A DNA stretch of 28,856 bases from Angelakisella sp. Its GTDB lineage: Bacteria; Bacillota; Clostridia; Oscillospirales; Ruminococcaceae. The stretch covers positions 1-28,856 of the forward strand of contig WSMP01000009.1 of the NCBI GenBank assembly GCA_013316495.1, written 5' to 3'. The position numbers were made by a program, and so were the translations under genes. Below the pieces are notes generated by a model. That model was not told the origin of the DNA and ran no database searches. It saw only the letters and a list, made by a program, of their open reading frames with translations. Shown piece after piece: positions 15,246-24,446 of this stretch; position 1 is the stretch's first letter; the number at the start of each line of letters is the position of its first letter.

Positions 15246-16831
15246 TTACTGAATACGGAACTGCCGGATGAGGCCGTTGAGGGTGTTGGCCTGGGCGGAA
15301 AGCTCCTGGGAGGCCACAGCGCTGCCCCCGGCGGCGGTGGAGTTGGCCTGCACCACCTTGGAAATCTCCTTGATGCCCTCCTCCACCGAGGCCACCATCT
15401 CCGACTGCCGGAGGCTGGCAGTGGCAATTTCATCCATCAGCACCTTAATAGACTGGATGCAGTCGTTGATAATGCTCACCGCCGAAATCGCCTGGTCGGT
15501 GGAAACCGTCCCCGTCCGGGCGTCCTGGATGGAGCGGCCGATGAGCACGTTGGTGTTCTGGGCCGCCTCGGAGGATTTGGCGGCCAGATTGCGCACCTCG
15601 TCCGCCACCACCGAAAAGCCCTTCCCCGCCGTGCCGGCCCTGGCCGCCTCCACAGCGGCGTTCAGCGCCAGGATGTTGGTTTGGAAGGCGATGTCCTCAA
15701 TGGTCTTAATGATGCCGCCAATCTGGTTGGAGGATTCGTCGATGTTCTTGGTGGCGGCGGTAAGCTGGGCCATTTTTGTATCCGCCTGGGCGGCGTAGCC
15801 GTTGGCCTTATCCACCAGCTCGCTGGCGTTTTTGCACCGCACGGCGCTGTCCTGAATCCGGGCAGAAAGCTCCATCATGTGGGCCACCAGCCCTTCCACC
15901 GAAGCCGACTGCTCCGTTGTCCCCTGGGAGAGGGTCTGCACCCCGGCGGAAACCTGGTAGGCGCCGGAATCCACTTGGGCCGCCACCTGGGCGATGTCCT
16001 GCATCACCTGGGTCAGCTTGCCCCGGCAGCTGGTTCACGCCGTTTTCATCCCGGTAGGAGTATGTACCCGCCTGGGTGCTGCCGTCCGCCTGGACCCGGC
16101 GGATGATCTCCAGGTAGCCGGGGTCGGTGGTTTCAGTGCTCAGCAGCGCCTCATCCTTGTGGTAGAGGTAAACGCCGCTTTCCGCGTTTAAAAAGACGTA
16201 TTCGCTGTTGGGCAGCCCCTTGATGTCCAGGCCCAGCAGCACATCCATCAGGTTGGCAGCGTAAACGCCGGCGCCCACATAGCCGATGCACCGCTGTCCC
16301 TCAAAGACGGGGTAGTACATGGAAAGGATCATGCTCCCCGTCCCTGGGGACTTCATGATGCCCAGGTTGGTCAGCTCCCGCCGGGCCAGGATGGTGTCCT
16401 GGAAGGAGCGCAAAGAATCCCCGGAGCGGGTGGTCATCCCCACGGCAGAGGGGGAGGTATGGGTCAAAACATGGGTATTGGGGGTGGCGATATACAGCCC
16501 CTCAAAAACCCCCTTCACCGCGGCGAAGTTTTCGGTATAGGTTTGCACCCTCCCCAGCAGCTGGGGATCATCCGGGTTCAGCAGAAGCTGGCGCACCTCC
16601 TGCCCAAGGGCGAAGGCGCTCATATATTCCTCCGCGGAGGACACATAGCTGTTGATGATGGAGGCCCTGGACTCCACAGCGTCTGTCATCTGGTTTGTGA
16701 TGTCGTTTTTTACAATTGCGGCGATGTTGTTGGATACCAGTGAACCAAAGCAGCAGCATCCCCGCCAGGGTGATGGCTGTTGTGATGATGCTGATGCGGG
16801 TTGCAAGCCTTTGATTCGCAAGAAATTTCAT
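15246..16831 (-). pseudogene. Methyl-accepting chemotaxis protein, decayed (two frameshifts and an internal deletion)
   Basis: The N-terminus (MKFLANQRLATRIS plus a membrane segment) starts at 16831 behind GGAGG. Near 16741 the reading frame shifts by one base before SNNIAAIVKND. A Cache-type sensor then runs in the second frame to TYSYRDENGVNQ near 16030. There the frame shifts again and the sequence jumps directly to KLTQVMQDIAQVAAQ and an intact signalling domain, including the hairpin tip with EDIAFQTNILALNAAVEAAR near 15660-15720. The rest of the sensor, the second membrane helix and the HAMP domain are missing, about 130-150 residues, which accounts for the span of only 528 codons. No full-length receptor can be made; a soluble signalling fragment might be. 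Confidence 0.88.
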
Positions 16832-17013
16832 GGAAGATCCCCTCCGCAAAAAGTGCTTGGAATTGGCAGGCTATAGTAGCCTACTGGATATTATTATAAT
16901 CCGAAGGTGAAAATAAGTCCATTCCTAGGGACACGACCTAGGGGGTGCAAAACGTCACCCTTCACTTTCCCAAAGAAGAAACAGCCGGTGCTTGGGAGTA
17001 TTTGGACAGCACA

Positions 17014-17042
17014 AAGGGGGGCAGGTAAAACCTGCCCCCCTT
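17014..17042 (-). terminator. Terminator of ppdK
   Basis: A perfect 12-bp stem, AAGGGGGGCAGG (17014-17025) with CCTGCCCCCCTT (17031-17042). On the minus strand it follows the ppdK stop by about 28 bases and has only a short T run. Confidence 0.7.
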
Positions 17043-17069
17043 GCAGAATCCGCGGTTCTGCTTTTTCCT

Positions 17070-19697
<2,628 letters not shown>

Positions 19698-19796
19698 TGG
19701 TATCAACCTCCTAAAATTCGTATGGCGGGGGCCTGTCCACGCCAAAAAAACCGGACTTGGACCGGCGGCGGGACAAAGTGCCATACATTCGATAGT

Positions 19797-19805
19797 ATTA
19801 TAACA
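19797..19805 (-). promoter_or_regulatory. Extended -10 promoter of ppdK
   Basis: The minus strand reads TGTTATAAT, the same extended -10 as for rpoN. It begins immediately after the T run of the terminator at 19805-19830, leaving a leader of about 90 bases. Confidence 0.6.
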
Positions 19806-19830
19806 AAAAAAGGGCCGGTTTACCAGCCCT
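19805..19830 (-). terminator. Second terminator downstream of rpsI
   Basis: On the minus strand AGGGC pairs with GCCCT with an inner GG/CC around TAAA, followed by TTTTTTT. With the hairpin at 19872-19902 it forms a tandem that insulates ppdK from ribosomal-protein transcription. Confidence 0.8.
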
Positions 19831-19871
19831 CTGCGGAAAATATTTCTATTATGTACCACCGAAGAAAAAGC

Positions 19872-19902
19872 AAAAAAGCGCCGCCCAGGCGGACAGCGCT
19901 TT
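19872..19902 (-). terminator. Terminator of rplM-rpsI
   Basis: On the minus strand AAAGCGC (19896-19902) pairs with GCGCTTT (19875-19881) with an inner CCGCC/GGCGG pair, followed by TTTTTTG. It lies 26 bases after the rpsI stop. Confidence 0.85.
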
Positions 19903-19927
19903 GAGAAAGACGGTGCAAAGGGGCAGA

Positions 19928-20326
19928 TTATCTCTTGGAGAACTGGGGAGCCCGGCGGGCGGCCTTGAGACCGTACTTCTTGCGCTCCTTCATTCTGGGG
20001 TCACGGGTGAGGAACCCGGCCTTTTTCAGGATGGGACGCATCTCATCGCCGTGCTGCAAAAGGGCGCGGGAGATACCGTGACGGATGGCGCCGGCCTGGC
20101 CGGAGACGCCGCCGCCGGCGACGGTGCAGACGATGTCGAACCGGCCCAGGGTATCGGTGAGGTTCAGGGGCTGACGAACCAGGAGCTTCAGGGTCTCCAG
20201 GCCAAAGTAGTCGTCAATATCACGGCCGTTGATGGTGATTTTGCCGGTGCCGGAGTAAAGGCGGACGCGGGCGACGCTGCTCTTGCGGCGGCCGGTGCCG
20301 TAGTAATAAGGTTTGGACTCGTACAT
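19928..20326 (-). CDS. rpsI: 30S ribosomal protein S9
   Basis: A 132-residue S9 protein. The N-terminal YYYGTGRRKSSVARVRLY, the central GRDIDDYFG near residues 38-46, the GGGVSGQAGAIRHGISRAL block near 71-89, and the basic C-terminal tail ending in QFSKR that reaches the P-site tRNA are all present. AAGGAGG lies ten bases upstream of the ATG, and the gene is 21 bases after rplM, the near-universal L13-S9 operon. Confidence 0.98.
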   Translation of the reverse strand: MYESKPYYYGTGRRKSSVARVRLYSGTGKITINGRDIDDYFGLETLKLLVRQPLNLTDTLGRFDIVCTVAGGGVSGQAGAIRHGISRALLQHGDEMRPILKKAGFLTRDPRMKERKKYGLKAARRAPQFSKR

Positions 20327-20347
20327 AGTTTCTGTTCCTCCTTCCGA

Positions 20348-20776
20348 TTACAGCTTCCAGGCTTCAGGCTTCTGGGCGGCGTGGCCGTGGTCGGGGCCAG
20401 CGTACACCCGGCAGCGGGTGAGGGCCTTGCGGCCGATGGTGGTATCGGGAATCATGCCCTTCACAGCCAGGAGCATGGCCTTCTCCGGGTTGTTGGCCAT
20501 CAGGGTCTTGTACTGGACTTCCTTCAGGCCGCCGATCCAGCCGGAGTGGCGGCGGTAGTATTTCTGATCCAGCTTCTTGCCAGTGAGAACAGCGTCCTTG
20601 GCGTTGATGATAATAACGTGGTCCCCGCAGTCCACATGGGGGGTGAAGGTGGGCTTATATTTCCCTCTCAGGATTACAGCGGCCTGGGCGGCGGTGCGGC
20701 CCAGGGGCTTTCCGGCAGCGTCCAGGATGAACCACTTGCGGGAGACGTTCTGGGGCTTTGCCATCGTGGTGGACAT
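20348..20776 (-). CDS. rplM: 50S ribosomal protein L13
   Basis: A 142-residue L13 protein, an early assembly protein of the large subunit. Characteristic segments are KWFILDAAGKPLGRTAAQAA at about residues 14-33, HVDCGDHVIIINA near 46-58, YYRRHSGWIGGLK near 74-86, and MIPDTTIGRKAL near 113-124. AGGAGG lies eight bases before the ATG. It is the first gene of the rplM-rpsI operon, behind a consensus promoter and a folded leader. Confidence 0.98.
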   Translation of the reverse strand: MSTTMAKPQNVSRKWFILDAAGKPLGRTAAQAAVILRGKYKPTFTPHVDCGDHVIIINAKDAVLTGKKLDQKYYRRHSGWIGGLKEVQYKTLMANNPEKAMLLAVKGMIPDTTIGRKALTRCRVYAGPDHGHAAQKPEAWKL

Positions 20777-20795
20777 AGTTTCTTCCTCCTATCAA

Positions 20796-20860
20796 AAGAT
20801 TTCCTTTTTCCCTGGCTTGGCGGCCTTGTATGCCGCTTTTGGGGGAAAGTCACGAATCTT
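20796..20860 (-). ncRNA. L13-type autoregulatory leader candidate
   Basis: Between promoter and ribosome binding site three stems nest on one axis: AAGATT/AATCTT (20855-20860 with 20796-20801), TTTCCC/GGGAAA (20843-20848 with 20807-20812), and GCGGC/GCCGC (20832-20836 with 20820-20824). The closing stem ends a few bases before the AGGAGG. This resembles known Firmicutes L13 leaders, where the r-protein binds its own mRNA. The family assignment is by position and shape. Confidence 0.6.
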
Positions 20861-20889
20861 ATTATAGCCGTCCCCCCCCCGCCTGTCAA
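20861..20889 (-). promoter_or_regulatory. Consensus sigma-A promoter of rplM-rpsI
   Basis: The minus strand has perfect TTGACA (20884-20889) and perfect TATAAT (20861-20866) with exactly 17 bases between. Nine consecutive G residues (minus strand) lie inside the spacer, so replication slippage would change spacer length directly. Confidence 0.92.
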
Positions 20890-21007
20890 CACCTTTTTGG
20901 AGAAAATTTGATTTATGATTTTACAGCTTCGTTTTTCTCCCGTTTTCTCCCCTATACTCTTTGATGCTCCGTTCCTATTTTTGTTTTGGAGGGGGCTTTC
21001 CCCGGCT

Positions 21008-21877
21008 TTATTCCTTGGCGGGCTGCGGCGCGATGAAGCACCGGCGGTAAAGGTGGTCCTCCACGCCCTCCATGCTGTAAAAGGCGAAGTTGCTAAGAAG
21101 GCGCTGCATACTGTAAACATAGTACCCGTCCTGGTTGTGGTCGGTATCGTCGGAGGGGTCCGCCAGAATCACCACATCGTCCCAGGGGTCCACCGTCCCC
21201 ATGCTGTCGTACCCGATGACCACCTGCCAATGGCCCCCCCGGTCGTTCCAGCCGATAATGGTGGGGATACCCTTTTCCACATTGGTTTGGAGCATCAGCT
21301 CGTTGATGGAATTGACGCGTTTGCCGTAGTCGTAGGTGGTTTTCATCTCAAATCCCCCCACCTTCTGGAAAATTTCCATCATCTGTTCCAGACAAAGGCC
21401 GTTGTGGATATCCTCGTGGCTGGTAGGCAGCGCACCCAGGGACTGCTCGTCCCAATCCGCCAGCTTATCGTAATAATCCAGCACCATCATAACACAGGCC
21501 AGGCCGCAGCTATCCTGGGAGGTCTGCTGGTAGGTGCGGAAGCTGGGAAGCAGCAACAGCGTCTCGGTGGGCTTGGCGTTATAAAAATCAATGTTGCAGA
21601 AGTAGGGGGAACCGGGGTGATCCCCCGACCGCTCCCGCTCCTTCACCTCCTGGTCCAGCACGGTGCGGGTGGGGATTTTCATCCCGTCGGTGTAGTTTCC
21701 TTCGGGCTGCTCCACCAGGTTCGAGGAAGCGCCCTCCTGCTGGCCGCCCTCCGTTTCGCTGGGGGCGGCGTAGGAGGGCACGCCTGTACCGGTGAGCTGC
21801 CAGGCGAACAGCCCGGCAAAAAGCAGGGTGGTGCAAAGAAACAGGGCCATTAATCTTTTGGCGGTGGTCAGTGTCAT
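21008..21877 (-). CDS. Secreted papain-like cysteine peptidase (C39-like family)
   Basis: A 289-residue exported protein. Residues 1-38 form a signal peptide (TLTTAKRLMALFLCTTLL and a hydrophobic run ending near SYAAP). A low-complexity linker follows to about 70. The C-terminal domain has the catalytic Cys in TSQDSCGLACVMMVLDYY near 124-141, the His in RGGHWQVVIGYD near 213-224 and the Asp-containing ILADPSDD near 237-244, the order of peptidase_C39_2-type papain-fold enzymes. Substrate unknown; it would act outside the membrane, perhaps on wall or surface proteins. ATG at 21877 follows AAGGAAGG; a longer in-frame start at 21946 would precede the promoter. Confidence 0.85.
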   Translation of the reverse strand: MTLTTAKRLMALFLCTTLLFAGLFAWQLTGTGVPSYAAPSETEGGQQEGASSNLVEQPEGNYTDGMKIPTRTVLDQEVKERERSGDHPGSPYFCNIDFYNAKPTETLLLLPSFRTYQQTSQDSCGLACVMMVLDYYDKLADWDEQSLGALPTSHEDIHNGLCLEQMMEIFQKVGGFEMKTTYDYGKRVNSINELMLQTNVEKGIPTIIGWNDRGGHWQVVIGYDSMGTVDPWDDVVILADPSDDTDHNQDGYYVYSMQRLLSNFAFYSMEGVEDHLYRRCFIAPQPAKE

Positions 21878-21917
21878 ATCTGGATACCTTCCTTCATTAC
21901 AGGTGTTTTTTGCCCCT

Positions 21918-21946
21918 ATTGTACCAGATTGCCGCCAGGGATGCAA
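21918..21946 (-). promoter_or_regulatory. Promoter of the C39-like peptidase gene
   Basis: Minus-strand TTGCAT (21941-21946) is 17 bases from TACAAT (21918-21923), with TG one base before the -10. Leader about 35 bases. Of the rest of 21878-22407, 22000-22113 is repeat and 22260-22407 is the toxin promoter and leader; I see nothing in the gaps. Confidence 0.65.
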
Positions 21947-21999
21947 ATATAAGCCGGAAGTGGGAGTGGCAAAACACGCTTTTTATGCCACTCTGGGCT

Positions 22000-22113
22000 G
22001 CCGCCTTCTTTTTCTTCTTGCAAAAGAAGAAAAAGAAGCAAAAAGAAGAATGACAAAAGATTTCAATAACACAGCAAATTTAATAGGAAAATCTGCGTGG
22101 TTTGGCCGCTCCC
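22000..22113 (+). repeat. Polypyrimidine-hairpin repeat, long form, copy 2
   Basis: Near-identical to 8951-9063. It opens with the same 15-bp hairpin (22005-22019 with 22024-22038, loop GCAA) and keeps the tail through TGCGTGGTTTGGCC. It sits upstream of the peptidase gene, in the same orientation as copy 1. Confidence 0.85.
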
Positions 22114-22259
22114 CAGAAGTTTGCACTTCGATTCGCTCTACTATCCCGTGGATACCGGAGGAAGCCGGTGTTTTGGACTTCTAATTTACTGTGTAAACAA
22201 AAAATGCCTTTGCCAGATAAAACTGTCAGAGACATTTTCTATTTACAGGATAAAATTTC

Positions 22260-22288
22260 TTGCCGAACCACGGCGAATCTGGTAAAAT
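22260..22288 (+). promoter_or_regulatory. Sense promoter of the small-peptide locus
   Basis: TTGCCG (22260-22265) is 17 bases from TAAAAT (22283-22288). Predicted transcription start near 22295, giving a leader of about 113 bases before the 29-codon gene. Confidence 0.6.
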
Positions 22289-22374
22289 AAAGCTGGCACT
22301 GCCGAAAAGCGGTAGGTGGTTAGCCCCCGGCGATTTTCCTTTGGCAAATTCCCGGAGGGTCATAAACTTTTTGT

Positions 22375-22403
22375 CCCCCTCCGGAAATCCGGAAAGGGGG
22401 GAG
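22375..22403 (+). promoter_or_regulatory. Hairpin covering the Shine-Dalgarno of the small peptide
   Basis: CCCCCT (22375-22380) pairs with AGGGGG (22395-22400), continued by CCGG (22381-22384) with CCGG (22389-22392) around AAAT. The right arm is the purine run that would bind 16S rRNA, five to seven bases before the ATG, so translation should be blocked in this fold. Confidence 0.6.
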
Positions 22404-22407
22404 CGCA

Positions 22408-22497
22408 ATGGTTACATATGGTGAGCTGTTTCAGTTTTGCCTGGTTATCATCGGCGTTATCAGCCTATGTCTCACATTTGCTGGCAAAAAGAAATAA
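22408..22497 (+). CDS. 29-residue hydrophobic peptide, candidate type I (holin-like) toxin
   Basis: A 29-residue peptide: a short polar start (MVTYGELF), one hydrophobic helix (FCLVIIGVISLCLTF at residues 10-24) and a basic end (AGKKK). This is the layout of type I toxins and of small holin-like toxins in Firmicutes, which insert in the membrane and depolarise it. It has a sense promoter, a G-rich ribosome binding site hidden in a hairpin, and a stop codon inside the left arm of a terminator. A convergent antisense promoter lies 86 bases past the stop. I recall similar short clostridial peptides but no characterised member; the function is inferred. Confidence 0.7.
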   Translation: MVTYGELFQFCLVIIGVISLCLTFAGKKK

Positions 22498-22576
22498 CCG
22501 CCCTGCTCCAACAAGCGCGGTTATTTCTTTAACCTAAACTTGGGGGGCTAACCGTCTACCGGCGGTGCCTCCTTAT
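22485..22576 (-). ncRNA. Candidate antisense RNA (type I antitoxin)
   Basis: An RNA started by the minus-strand promoter at 22583-22611 would begin near 22576, cross the 3' end of the peptide mRNA and stop at the shared hairpin, whose minus-strand tail is TTTCTTTTTGCC. Length about 90 bases. It would be fully complementary to the last 13 bases of the ORF and about 80 bases of the 3' untranslated region. Not tested by RNA data. Confidence 0.55.
22488..22530. terminator. Bidirectional terminator shared by peptide gene and antisense RNA
   Basis: A perfect 14-bp stem, AAAGAAATAACCGC (22488-22501) with GCGGTTATTTCTTT (22517-22530), loop 15 bases. The T run is better on the minus strand (CTTTTTGCC) than on the plus strand (CTTTAACC). 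Confidence 0.85.
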
Positions 22577-22582
22577 GGCCTT

Positions 22583-22611
22583 ATTATAGCAGGCTTTTCT
22601 CCAAAATGCAA
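22583..22611 (-). promoter_or_regulatory. Antisense promoter of the small-peptide locus
   Basis: Minus-strand TTGCAT (22606-22611) is 17 bases from consensus TATAAT (22583-22588). It faces the peptide gene. The same -35 with the same spacing serves the peptidase gene at 21918-21946. Confidence 0.65.
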
Positions 22612-22624
22612 GAGGTTATGGTAA

Positions 22625-22660
22625 CCCCCCGTCCGGTGGAGAAACGGACGGGGGGCATTT
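22625..22660. terminator. Strong hairpin between the small-peptide locus and the surface-protein gene
   Basis: An 11-bp stem, CCCCCCGTCCG (22625-22635) with CGGACGGGGGG (22645-22655), followed by CATTTTC on plus. On minus it lies about 50 bases past the surface-protein stop, so it could end both transcripts. Confidence 0.7.
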
Positions 22661-22706
22661 TCAGCCTTTCGGCCTAGTTCCTTGTAGAAGGTAAGTCAGG
22701 TGTGAC

Positions 22707-23804
22707 TTATTTCTTCAGGGAGACAGCGGCGGCGGAAACCAGAGCCACAGCGGCCAGAGCGGTAGCGATGCCAACAACATCGTTAGCGCCGGTGTCGGGG
22801 TTGGTCACATTGCCACCAGGGGTGGTGTCGTCCGCAGCGTCAACAGGCAGAGCCTTGTCAGAGAAGACATAGGTCTTGGCCAGGGAACGGGTCTTCAGGA
22901 TGTAGCAGCCCTCATCCTCGTCCCACTTCACCTTGCCAGCGGTCTGACCAGCAGAACCAGCGTTGGCGTCGGGAGCGGTAACGGCGGACAGCTTGCCATC
23001 CTTCAGGGTGTAGATATAGGTGCCCTCTTCCTTATAGAAGCGGACAGTGGCAGTGGCGTTGAAGGAGGGTTCGCCGGGGAAGTTCAGGAAGGTGATGTCA
23101 GCGTCCTCATCGGCATACTTCTTCAGCAGGTCGGTGTTAGCCTTCAGGGTGTTGTAGAGATACAGCTTGTCACCCTTGTAGACGCGAACTTCAACGTCAA
23201 CATCAGGATCCTTGGTGGTGAACTCCAGGGTGCCGTAGTTGTTGCTGCCAGAATCCTTCACCTTGTAGATGGTGGTCTCAAGGAACTCATCGGGAACGAC
23301 AACATGATCGTCGCCGTCGAGAACCAGAGCCTCTTCGTTCAGAGCATAGTTGACAGTCTTAGTAATCCGAACCTCGATGTTGTCGGGCTTAATCTTGCCA
23401 ACCTTCTTGCCCTTCAGGGTGAAGGTCATGTTGAGGTTCTTGGGCTTGGTCATGGAGTAATCCTGCTTCAGCTTGACAATAACCTTATCGTTGGCATCGT
23501 CAAACTTAACGGACTCAACCAGAGCCTTGCCATCCTCATACTTGATGCCAGTGATGACATAGTTGGTGCTGTTGAGGGACTTCAGAGCCTTGCCATCCTC
23601 TTTTTTGTAGTTGCTGTCAACGAAGACATAATCGGAGCCGCCAGGAGCAGCCAGAATACCATCAGCGTTGATCTCGATGTCCTTGCCGGGCAGAATGCCA
23701 GCAGCGGCATTGGTGCCATCAGGAGCAAGAGGATTGCTGACTTCGGCAAAGGCAACAGTGGCCAGCATCATGACAGCCAGCACAAGTGCGAGTACCTTTT
23801 TCAT
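22707..23804 (-). CDS. Sortase-anchored surface protein with NPDTG motif
   Basis: A 365-residue exported protein. Residues 1-20 are a signal peptide (KKVLALVLAVMMLATVAFA). The mature part is acidic and strand-rich, Asp/Lys/Val-rich with one Cys, and shows no enzyme motif that I recognise; it reads like tandem beta-sandwich modules. The C-terminus has the sorting signal NPDTG near residue 334, a hydrophobic stretch (GIATALAAVALVSAAAVS) and a final KK. Sortases of class B/D/E types use such NPxTG or (S/N)PxTG signals. The uniform codon choice suggests high expression. ATG at 23804 follows GGAGG by eight bases. Its promoter carries a palindrome. No sortase gene is in the window. Confidence 0.85.
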   Translation of the reverse strand: MKKVLALVLAVMMLATVAFAEVSNPLAPDGTNAAAGILPGKDIEINADGILAAPGGSDYVFVDSNYKKEDGKALKSLNSTNYVITGIKYEDGKALVESVKFDDANDKVIVKLKQDYSMTKPKNLNMTFTLKGKKVGKIKPDNIEVRITKTVNYALNEEALVLDGDDHVVVPDEFLETTIYKVKDSGSNNYGTLEFTTKDPDVDVEVRVYKGDKLYLYNTLKANTDLLKKYADEDADITFLNFPGEPSFNATATVRFYKEEGTYIYTLKDGKLSAVTAPDANAGSAGQTAGKVKWDEDEGCYILKTRSLAKTYVFSDKALPVDAADDTTPGGNVTNPDTGANDVVGIATALAAVALVSAAAVSLKK

Positions 23805-23871
23805 GTGTGTTTCCTCCATAAAAATTTTAATCTTTTGGGAGAGGGCTCTCCACTTCCCTTTCCTTGTGTCC

Positions 23872-23927
23872 ATTCTATTACAACTTGTAACAAATTGCAA
23901 GCATAAAATTACGAACTTGTAATAAAT
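23872..23927 (-). promoter_or_regulatory. Promoter with operator-like repeats for the surface-protein gene
   Basis: Minus-strand TTGCAA (23895-23900) is 17 bases from TAGAAT (23872-23877). The spacer holds a perfect palindrome TTACAA-G-TTGTAA. The 14-mer AATTTRTTACAAGT occurs twice in direct orientation, about 31 bases apart: once across the -35/spacer and once upstream (23914-23927). Leader about 65 bases. Confidence 0.65.
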
Positions 23928-24037
23928 TAGAATTCGACAGGCAAAAGTATGGCGTTTCTACGAATTTTACATAGAATTAGTAGTTTTTTACTAATTTCCG
24001 GACGAACTTCCAGCACATAAACCGCCGCTGGGGAATA

Positions 24038-24062
24038 AAAAAATCCCCCGGCGTACCGGGGG
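24038..24062 (-). terminator. Terminator of the 24087-26643 operon
   Basis: On the minus strand CCCCCGG pairs with CCGGGGG around TACG (arms 24056-24062 and 24045-24051), followed by ATTTTTTT. It lies about 25 bases after the last stop of the operon. Confidence 0.92.
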
Positions 24063-24086
24063 AAAGACGCATCTGCCAGGAGCTGC

Positions 24087-24425
24087 TTAATCGGAGCGGG
24101 GGTGTCCCTGGGCGTCGTAGTCGGTGGTGTTCCAGTGCTTTTGCAGGGGGATAAAGTATAGGGAGATAAGGCCGGTGAGAAGAAAGTATCCGGCGGCAAG
24201 CAGGAAAAAGAGAGGCGCAGAGGGTATGCGGCGGGCCAGTCCAAAGACCCCCAGGAAGAACAGGCCCATCCGTATGAAATTAAACCAGGAGGGGTTGGAA
24301 AGAGGCGTTTTACAAAAGGGACAAGGGTGCTTACTTCGGAAAGAGAAGAGCCACATTTTGCCGGAAGGGCTCATCACAGGGGTCTGGCCGCACTTGGGGC
24401 AGGTGAGGCGCGGTTTCAGGTCCAT
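24087..24425 (-). CDS. Zinc-ribbon membrane protein
   Basis: A 112-residue protein with an N-terminal zinc ribbon, CPKC at residues 9-12 and CPFC near 35-38, a Phe/Trp-rich connector, then two likely membrane helices near 51-66 and 68-92. The C-terminus is polar and ends near a His/Asp cluster. I do not know its role; the layout resembles small membrane-tethered zinc-ribbon proteins of Firmicutes. AGGAGGG lies seven bases before the ATG. It is last in a four-gene operon, 21 bases after the Nudix gene. Confidence 0.8.
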   Translation of the reverse strand: MDLKPRLTCPKCGQTPVMSPSGKMWLFSFRSKHPCPFCKTPLSNPSWFNFIRMGLFFLGVFGLARRIPSAPLFFLLAAGYFLLTGLISLYFIPLQKHWNTTDYDAQGHPRSD

Positions 24426-24446
24426 AAAATTCCCTCCTGTCTCGTC

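Noticed and set aside
16921..16945. Two CCTAGG palindromes upstream of the chemoreceptor remnant
   Set aside because: Short, seven bases apart, with no second copy in the window and no feature to explain; probably chance.
22102..22290. Two 62-codon plus-strand frames before the 29-codon gene
   Set aside because: They overlap each other in different frames, lack ribosome binding sites and run into the sense promoter.
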